Shown in pieces: positions 33,364 to 38,453 of a stretch of 38,453 bases of DNA (its first letter is position 1; each line of letters opens with the position of its first letter). The DNA comes from a virus. The stretch spans positions 7,364-45,816 of IMG/VR virus record IMGVR_UViG_3300030328_002514. The stretch is one strand, 5' to 3'. The notes below the pieces were generated by a model. The model saw only the letters and a program-made list of their open reading frames with translations, had not been told where the DNA came from and searched no databases. The position numbers and the translations under genes were made by a program.

Positions 33364-34206
33364 ATGGCAGATATTAGAGTAAGAGTTGGCCAACAGAATA
33401 GTGTAAAGATACTGTCCAGTGCATCTGGTGGTGAGGCTCTTACTGCTATCACCGCACAAAATGTAGTTGGTGGTATTGCTTCAGTATCAAGCTTAGATGT
33501 TAACACTGGTATTTCTACATTTGGTGCAGATGTACACTTTAAGGGTGTTGCTGGTATAGTTACTGCATCATGGGATGCAAGTGATAATTCCTTTCTCTAT
33601 AATTCAGGTTCAAAACTAAAATTTGGTACTGCTTCAACTCAATTAGAAATTTATAATGATGGTTCTAATAGTTACTTAAGTGAACTTGGAGCAGGTTCTT
33701 TAAGAATTGGATATGGCGGTACAGCAGAACTGTACAATGGTTCAACAAAAGTATTTGAAACGATCTCCACTGGTGCTACGGTTACTGGAGATCTTTATGT
33801 TAGTGGTGACTTATTCCTGAGTGATGATATCGTTCTTGATAACATATCTGCACAATCGCTAAATATCACAGGTATATCTACACTAAGTGTTCTAACAGCA
33901 ACTCGTGTTCCTTTTGTTGGAACAGGGTCTACTTTAAGAGATAGTGCAGGATTTACATTTGATGGGTTAACTGATAGTCTTTCAATTGGTGGTAATCTTT
34001 CAGTTGGTGGAACAGTTACTTATGAAGATGTAACAAATGTTGATTCTGTTGGATTAGTTACTGCTGGTAAAGGCTTTAGAGCTACTACTGGTGGTTTAAT
34101 AGTAACTGCTGGTATTGCTACCTTTGGTGCAATAGCAACATTTACTCAAGATGCTTATGTAGATGGAACATTAACTGCTGGATTAATCGATGGAGGATCG
34201 TACTGA
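33364..34206 (+). CDS. Fibre-like virion structural protein (280 aa)
   Basis: A 280-residue protein rich in Gly, Ser, Thr and Ala with repeated short strands such as GVAGIVTAS, VSGDLFLSDDI, NLSVGG and TAGIATFGAIATF. The middle (KLKFGTASTQLEIYNDGSNS) is typical of phage tail-fibre beta-helix or trimeric-spike stretches. It occupies the place of T4 wac (fibritin), just before gene 13, but has no coiled coil, so it is not a fibritin homologue by sequence. Likely a neck whisker substitute or accessory fibre. The TGATG overlap with gene 13 indicates coupling. Similar proteins are reported as structural in marine T4-like phages. Confidence 0.7.
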   Translation: MADIRVRVGQQNSVKILSSASGGEALTAITAQNVVGGIASVSSLDVNTGISTFGADVHFKGVAGIVTASWDASDNSFLYNSGSKLKFGTASTQLEIYNDGSNSYLSELGAGSLRIGYGGTAELYNGSTKVFETISTGATVTGDLYVSGDLFLSDDIVLDNISAQSLNITGISTLSVLTATRVPFVGTGSTLRDSAGFTFDGLTDSLSIGGNLSVGGTVTYEDVTNVDSVGLVTAGKGFRATTGGLIVTAGIATFGAIATFTQDAYVDGTLTAGLIDGGSY

Positions 34207-35051
34207 TGGCTAAACCAACTAGTAAAACTGAATTAATAGATTATTGTTATAGACAGTTGGGTGCTCCTGTTTTGGAAATTAATATTGATGATGATCAAGC
34301 TGATGATCTATTTGATGATGCGATACAATATTTCAATGAACGTCATTATAATGGTGTTGAAAAAATGTATCTTAAACATGCATTTACTCAAGAAGATATT
34401 GATAGAGGAAAGGCAAACGGAACAAGCGGAGTCGGTATAGTTACCACAAGTGTAGATTCTACAAGTGTAAGTGGGTTAGGAACAATTACATCTAATTGGT
34501 ATGAGAATTCAAACTTTATACCTGTTCCCGATTCTATAATTGGAGTTGAAAAGGTATTTAAATTTGATAGTAGTACAATATCTAATGGGATGTTTAGTAT
34601 TAAATATCAATTATTTTTGAATGACTTATATCAATTCAATACAATTGATTTACTTCAATATTCTATGGTTAAGACTTATCTAGAGGATATTGATTTCTTA
34701 TTAACTACAGATAAACAGATTAGATTTAATCAAAGACAGGACAGATTATATTTGGATATTGATTGGAAATCTCAGGAGGTTGGTGAGTATATTGTATTGG
34801 AATGTTGGAGAGCATTAGATCCTACATCATATAGCCAAGTATATAATGATCCATGGTTGAAAAAATATTTAACTGCATTGATGAAAAAACAATGGGGACA
34901 AAATCTAATTAAATTTAAAGGAGTTAAACTTCCTGGTGGAATTGAATTTAATGGTAGAGAAATATATGATGATGGACAGAAAGAAATAGATGCTCTTTTA
35001 GAGAAGATGACTTCAGAATACGAGGTACCTCCTCTTGATATGATAGGTTAA
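34206..35051 (+). CDS. gp13: Neck protein gp13
   Basis: 281 residues, against 309 in T4. The N-terminus (SKTELIDYCYRQLGAPVLEI, then DDQADDLFDDAIQYFNERHY) is the classic start of gp13. The late block (CWRALDPTSYSQVYNDPWLK near residues 201-220, and KYLTALMKKQWGQNL) confirms it. gp13 forms the ring that connects head and tail after DNA packaging, together with gp14. Its ATG overlaps the fibre-like gene's stop by one base, and gene 14 starts four bases after its own stop. Confidence 0.95.
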   Translation: MAKPTSKTELIDYCYRQLGAPVLEINIDDDQADDLFDDAIQYFNERHYNGVEKMYLKHAFTQEDIDRGKANGTSGVGIVTTSVDSTSVSGLGTITSNWYENSNFIPVPDSIIGVEKVFKFDSSTISNGMFSIKYQLFLNDLYQFNTIDLLQYSMVKTYLEDIDFLLTTDKQIRFNQRQDRLYLDIDWKSQEVGEYIVLECWRALDPTSYSQVYNDPWLKKYLTALMKKQWGQNLIKFKGVKLPGGIEFNGREIYDDGQKEIDALLEKMTSEYEVPPLDMIG

Positions 35052-35055
35052 TGTT

Positions 35056-36507
35056 ATGGCATTAAATCCATTTTTCCTCAAAGGTTCTGCAGGAGAACAA
35101 AGACTAATTCAAGATCTTATCAACGAACAGTTGAGGATGTATGGTGTTGAAGTCACATATCTTCCTAGAAAAGTAATTAATAAAGATAATATTTTTAGAG
35201 AAGTTCAATCATCAAAATTTGATGATAATTTTTTATTGGAAGCATATGTAAACACCTACGAAGGTTATACAGGTGCTGGTGATATAATGACCAAATTTGG
35301 TATGAGTTTAAAAGATGAATTAGTAGTAACTATATCAAAAGAAAGATGGGAAGATTTTATTGCACCATTTTTGGTTGCAATGCCTGATGATGAAATAATT
35401 GTTGATGGTAGACCACGTGAAGGAGATTTAATATATTTTCCATTAGGACAAAGAATTTTTGAAGTAAAATTTGTAGAGCATGAAAAACCTTTCTACCAAT
35501 TAGGTAAAGGATATGTTTATGAATTGCAATGTGAACTCTTCGAACTTGAAGATGAAATTGGTGGATGGGATCAAATTAGTGAGAATACAGAGCAAATTGA
35601 TGAGACACTGGTTAATTATGGTTATATGACTGAATTGAAGTTGATCTCTATCGGTTCAACTGCAACCTTAAGTATAGGTACTGCAACTGGATATGTTAGG
35701 AATATATTCCTTAATGAGGATGGATATGATTATACTACAGCACCTAATGTAGTAATATCTGGGCCAAATGTGGGTAGTGGAATTACTGCAACTGCTGTGG
35801 CTATAACTACACATGTAAATAATGTATATTCTGTTAAAGAAATCTTATTAACAAATGCTGGTGCTGGATATACTACACCACCTACAGTTACTATAGTAAG
35901 TACTGCAACAACAGCAACTAATGGTATTACCACATACAATGGTGTTGGTGCAGCTGCAACTGCAAACTTAGGCCCTGCTGGTACTGCTGGTATTCAGGTA
36001 ATAACTACTGGTGTTGGAAATAGTGGTAGTGGTTATGCTGAGACACCAACTGTATTCATAGATGCACCACCTGTAGGTGCTGGAAATACTAGTGCTGTTG
36101 CTAGAGCAGTATTAGACAAATCTGGTAATATGATTACTCAAATCCTTATCTCTGATGCAGGTGTTGGATATACTTCTCATGCAGGTATAGCAACTATTGC
36201 ACAACCAGCAGTTATAACTGGTATTGGAACTTATCAGTTTAATGAGATTGTTGAAGGATCTGTTACTGGTGCTAAAGGTAGAGTTAAGAGTTGGGATAGA
36301 GACGAAGTTGTCCTTAAATTGGGTACAACAGAAGGAACGTTTGCACCTAGTGATATTGCTATTGGAACTACTTCTGGTGCTAGATATAATGTTGATTATA
36401 TTGCTAAAGCAGAATTTGCTGATAAATATGATCAGAGTGACACTATAGAAGAAGAAGCAGATGCTATTATTGACTTCAGTGAAACTAATCCATTCGGACA
36501 AGTATAA
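35056..36507 (+). CDS. gp14: Neck protein gp14 with inserted GxGY modules (483 aa)
   Basis: The N-terminal 200 residues (GSAGEQRLIQDLINEQLRMY, then GVEVTYLPR; SKERWEDFIAPF; YQLGKGYVYELQCELFE) are gp14, and the C-terminus (IIDFSETNPFG) matches the T4 ending. T4 gp14 has 256 residues. Most of the excess is an inserted block at about 200-385 of at least four modules: NEDGYDYTTAPNVVIS, NAGAGYTTPPTVTIV, GNSGSGYAETPTVFID and DAGVGYTSHAGIATI. A further segment (VEGSVTGAKGRVKSW) precedes the T4-like end. gp14 sits at the neck, so the inserted modules would decorate the head-tail joint. The ATG of gene 15 overlaps its stop by one base. Confidence 0.93.
   Translation: MALNPFFLKGSAGEQRLIQDLINEQLRMYGVEVTYLPRKVINKDNIFREVQSSKFDDNFLLEAYVNTYEGYTGAGDIMTKFGMSLKDELVVTISKERWEDFIAPFLVAMPDDEIIVDGRPREGDLIYFPLGQRIFEVKFVEHEKPFYQLGKGYVYELQCELFELEDEIGGWDQISENTEQIDETLVNYGYMTELKLISIGSTATLSIGTATGYVRNIFLNEDGYDYTTAPNVVISGPNVGSGITATAVAITTHVNNVYSVKEILLTNAGAGYTTPPTVTIVSTATTATNGITTYNGVGAAATANLGPAGTAGIQVITTGVGNSGSGYAETPTVFIDAPPVGAGNTSAVARAVLDKSGNMITQILISDAGVGYTSHAGIATIAQPAVITGIGTYQFNEIVEGSVTGAKGRVKSWDRDEVVLKLGTTEGTFAPSDIAIGTTSGARYNVDYIAKAEFADKYDQSDTIEEEADAIIDFSETNPFGQV
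35690..36205 (+). repeat. GxGY module block inserted in gene 14
   Basis: Four tandem, diverged repeats of the form strand-(N/D)(A/G)GxGYxxxPxVxI within gp14. The same unit occurs in gp8, the DUF4815 protein and about ten places in the gp7-like giant. Copies are diverged at DNA level. Confidence 0.8.
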
Positions 36508-37304
36508 TGTTAGGAACTTATTATTACCACGAAATAATTAGAAAGACTATAGTATCTTTTGGTACAGTATTTAATAATATTATTATTAAACACAAGACTC
36601 AAGATGGTGCAGATTATAATGACTTTAAAGTACCATTATCATATGGGCCTGCTCAAAAATTTCTTGCTAGGTTAGAACAACAGGCAGATTTAAATAAACC
36701 CGTTCAAACAACATTACCAAGATTATCATTTGAAATGAATACCCTTTCTTATGATCCTACCAGGAAAGCAGGTGTTACTCAAACATTTAAAACTTCTGAT
36801 GGAACTAATTTGAAAAAGGTTTATATGCCTGTACCTTATAATATTGGATTTGAATTAAGTATATGGACAAAATTGAATGATGATGCATTACAGATTGTAG
36901 AGCAAATATTACCTTATTTTCAACCATCATTTAATTTGACGGTAGATTTAGTAAGTTCTATTGGTGAAAAAAGAGATATTCCTTTAGTTTTGGAAAATGT
37001 TTCCTTCCAAGATGATTATGAAGGAGATTTCTCTACAAGAAGAGCTTTAATATATACATTATCGTTTACTGCTAAAACTTATCTCTTTGGCCCAATTGCA
37101 GATACATCAGAAGGACTTATCAAAAAAGTTCAGACAGATATCTATACAAGTACTAATACTCAGACTGCTAAACGTGAAATGAGATATACCGTAACACCTG
37201 ATCCTGCAGATGCAGGCCCTGCAGATGACTTTGGGTTTGATGAGAGTTGGGAATTTTTAGGTGATGGTAAAACTTATAGTCCAGTTAGAAAAGAGGATAT
37301 TTGA
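36507..37304 (+). CDS. gp15: Tail completion and sheath stabiliser gp15
   Basis: 265 residues, against 272 in T4. The block QIVEQILPYFQPSFNLTVDL is nearly the T4 text, and RRALIYTLSFTAKTYLFGPI with EGLIKK after it is also conserved. The N-terminal MLGTYYYHEIIRKTIVSFG corresponds to T4 MFGYFYNSSFRRYATLMG. gp15 caps the tail tube and sheath and contacts the neck. The C-terminal 40 residues are acidic and Pro/Asp-rich and probably disordered. Its stop overlaps the region just before gene 16 (ATG three bases later). Confidence 0.96.
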   Translation: MLGTYYYHEIIRKTIVSFGTVFNNIIIKHKTQDGADYNDFKVPLSYGPAQKFLARLEQQADLNKPVQTTLPRLSFEMNTLSYDPTRKAGVTQTFKTSDGTNLKKVYMPVPYNIGFELSIWTKLNDDALQIVEQILPYFQPSFNLTVDLVSSIGEKRDIPLVLENVSFQDDYEGDFSTRRALIYTLSFTAKTYLFGPIADTSEGLIKKVQTDIYTSTNTQTAKREMRYTVTPDPADAGPADDFGFDESWEFLGDGKTYSPVRKEDI

Positions 37305-37306
37305 TT

Positions 37307-37732
37307 ATGTCTAAATTTGATTCTATAGATGAAGCACTTAATACTAGTAGTGATATTGAAATTAGTACTACATCTGAAGCTAGTCCAGTTAAAAAGGATC
37401 CTCCTAATGAAGTACGCAAAGATTATGAATATACTAGAGGCAATCTTTATTCACTAATTGAAAAAGGTCAGGAAGCACTTAATGGTATTATGGAAGTTGC
37501 TGATGAGCAAGGTAGTGCAAGAGCATATGAAGTAGCAGGTCAGATTATTAAATCTGTTGCTGATACAACTGATAAGTTAATGGACTTGCAGAAAAAAGTA
37601 AAGGAAGTTGATGAAGAGAGTCATAAAACTACTAATAACGTAACTAACAATGCTGTTTTTGTGGGTTCTACATCAGATCTTTCAAAGATGATAAAGCAGG
37701 GATTTCTAAATAATAATAAAAAAGAAGAATAA
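37307..37732 (+). CDS. gp16: Small terminase subunit gp16
   Basis: The ATG at 37307 (MSKFDSIDEAL) is chosen over a TTG two codons earlier. 141 residues, against 164 in T4. The core (YEYTRGNLYSLIEKGQEALN, then EVADEQGSARAYEVAGQIIK) is the T4 gp16 helical oligomerisation domain, with a long following helix (TTDKLMDLQKKVKEV). gp16 binds DNA and stimulates the large terminase during packaging. The N-terminal 45 residues are Ser/Thr/Glu-rich and disordered. It comes just before a Cys-rich small gene and gene 17. Confidence 0.93.
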   Translation: MSKFDSIDEALNTSSDIEISTTSEASPVKKDPPNEVRKDYEYTRGNLYSLIEKGQEALNGIMEVADEQGSARAYEVAGQIIKSVADTTDKLMDLQKKVKEVDEESHKTTNNVTNNAVFVGSTSDLSKMIKQGFLNNNKKEE

Positions 37733-37733
37733 A

Positions 37734-37943
37734 ATGGACTGGGCAAAGTATCAAGAAAGAATTACCATTGAAGATAAGGATGGCAAATCCTTTATGGAAT
37801 TTATAGATGTTATTGGGCCAATCCAAATAAAACAACAAATGAAGGAAAGGAATATGAGACAATTGGGGGAAGCAAAAAAAGAGAAGTGTAAATGCGACTG
37901 TGGACAAGATCCATGTATTACATGTGGTAAATCTCATCATTAA
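37734..37943 (+). CDS. Small Cys-rich protein between terminase genes (69 aa)
   Basis: The ATG follows the gene 16 stop by one base. The first 50 residues are charged and helical (YQERITIEDKDGKSFMEFID; IKQQMKERNMRQ). The end CKCDCGQDPCITCGKSHH has five Cys (C-x-C-x-C-x4-C-x2-C) and two terminal His, enough ligands for one zinc or an Fe-S site. I have no family name. A protein in this slot in related marine phages is plausible but I cannot confirm it. Its position inside the packaging operon suggests a packaging or terminase-associated role. Confidence 0.75.
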   Translation: MDWAKYQERITIEDKDGKSFMEFIDVIGPIQIKQQMKERNMRQLGEAKKEKCKCDCGQDPCITCGKSHH

Positions 37944-37950
37944 TTGAACA

Positions 37951-38453
37951 ATGTCTGTTGATAATGTATATCTTGGTAATCCGAATCTTAAGAAGGCTAA
38001 TACTGCTCATGAATTTACAGAAGAGCAGATAATAGAATTCATGAAATGTAAACAGGATCCTGTTTATTTTACTAGAAATTATATAAAAATCGTTTCTCTT
38101 GATGAAGGGTTGGTTCCCTTTGATATGTATGATTTTCAAGAGAAATTAATTAATAGATTCCACGAGAATAGATTTAATATCTGTAAGATGCCTCGTCAAA
38201 CAGGTAAATCTACAACTTGTGTTTCTTACTTATTACATTACGCAGTTTTTAATGATAATGTCAATATTGCAGTTCTGGCGAACAAAGCATCCACAGCTAG
38301 AGATCTACTTGGTAGATTGCAACTTGCATATGAAAATTTGCCTAACTGGATGCAGCAAGGTATAATATCATGGAATAAAGGTTCTTTAGAGTTAGAAAAT
38401 GGATCAAAAATTTCGGCAAACTCTACTTCTTCATCTGCTGTCCGAGGTGGATC
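37951..38453 (+). CDS. gp17: Large terminase subunit gp17 (5' part only)
   Basis: The first 167 residues of the packaging ATPase/nuclease; the gene runs off the window end (T4 gp17 has 610). The Q-like motif YDFQ (60-63) and Walker A PRQTGKST (81-88, catalytic-loop Lys86) are followed by WNKGSLELENGSKISANSTS (141-160) and AVRGG, nearly the T4 sequence around WNKGSIELDNGSSIGA...AVRGN. Walker B and the nuclease domain lie beyond the edge. The enzyme drives DNA into the prohead and cuts it at the end. The start ATG lies seven bases after the small Cys-rich gene. Confidence 0.96.
   Translation, partial: MSVDNVYLGNPNLKKANTAHEFTEEQIIEFMKCKQDPVYFTRNYIKIVSLDEGLVPFDMYDFQEKLINRFHENRFNICKMPRQTGKSTTCVSYLLHYAVFNDNVNIAVLANKASTARDLLGRLQLAYENLPNWMQQGIISWNKGSLELENGSKISANSTSSSAVRGG

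Noticed and set aside
36112-36501. 129-codon frame on the minus strand
   Set aside because: Shadow of gene 14; Ser/Asn/Ile-rich composition typical of reverse complement of A/T-rich codons.

Overview
The window is a stretch of a tailed-phage genome of the T4-like myovirus type, most like the marine T4-like phages of picocyanobacteria (cyanophages) and their relatives. The evidence is a run of baseplate, neck and packaging genes in T4 order (25, 6, 7-like, 8, a DUF4815-type protein, 13, 14, 15, 16, 17), three exact T4-type late promoter boxes (TATAAATA), and many very small genes with their own terminators and promoters. Every gene I can support is on the + strand. There is no photosynthesis gene, integrase, tRNA or CRISPR array here, so the host is inferred only from the style of the proteins.

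Positions 1-4080 are an accessory island of ten small or medium genes, visibly richer in G+C than the rest (hand count: 32 of 60 at 1981-2040 against 19 of 60 at 20521-20580). Most genes sit behind a compact cassette: stop codon, short C-rich motif, hairpin terminator, extended -10 promoter, Shine-Dalgarno, next start. The cassettes resemble the mobile promoter/stem-loop elements (PeSLs) known between small genes of T4-like phages. Two larger genes stand out: a ligase-like nucleotidyltransferase (1751-2710) and a possible PD-(D/E)XK nuclease (3254-3997).

Positions 4081-5460 hold an AbrB-like small protein, a glycosyltransferase behind a perfect sigma-70 promoter, and two tiny genes, closed by a terminator.

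Positions 5474-38453 are the late structural region. Late promoters stand before gene 25, before gene 8 and before the gene at 33020, suggesting three late units: 25-6-7; 8-DUF4815-small coiled coil; and accessory fibre proteins-13-14-15-16-small Cys protein-17. The window ends inside gene 17, after Walker A.

The most striking object is the 5302-residue protein at 7845-23753. Its N-terminus carries a helical segment matching the conserved C-terminal part of T4 gp7. About 5000 residues of beta-rich modules follow: a YHYH domain, many GxGY modules, and eleven copies of a C-x2-[DN]-x5-H-x-Y-P-R motif that fall into a higher-order A-B-C repeat with near-constant spacing. The GxGY module also occurs in gp8, gp14 and the 2465-residue DUF4815 protein, so one module type appears to have spread through several virion proteins.
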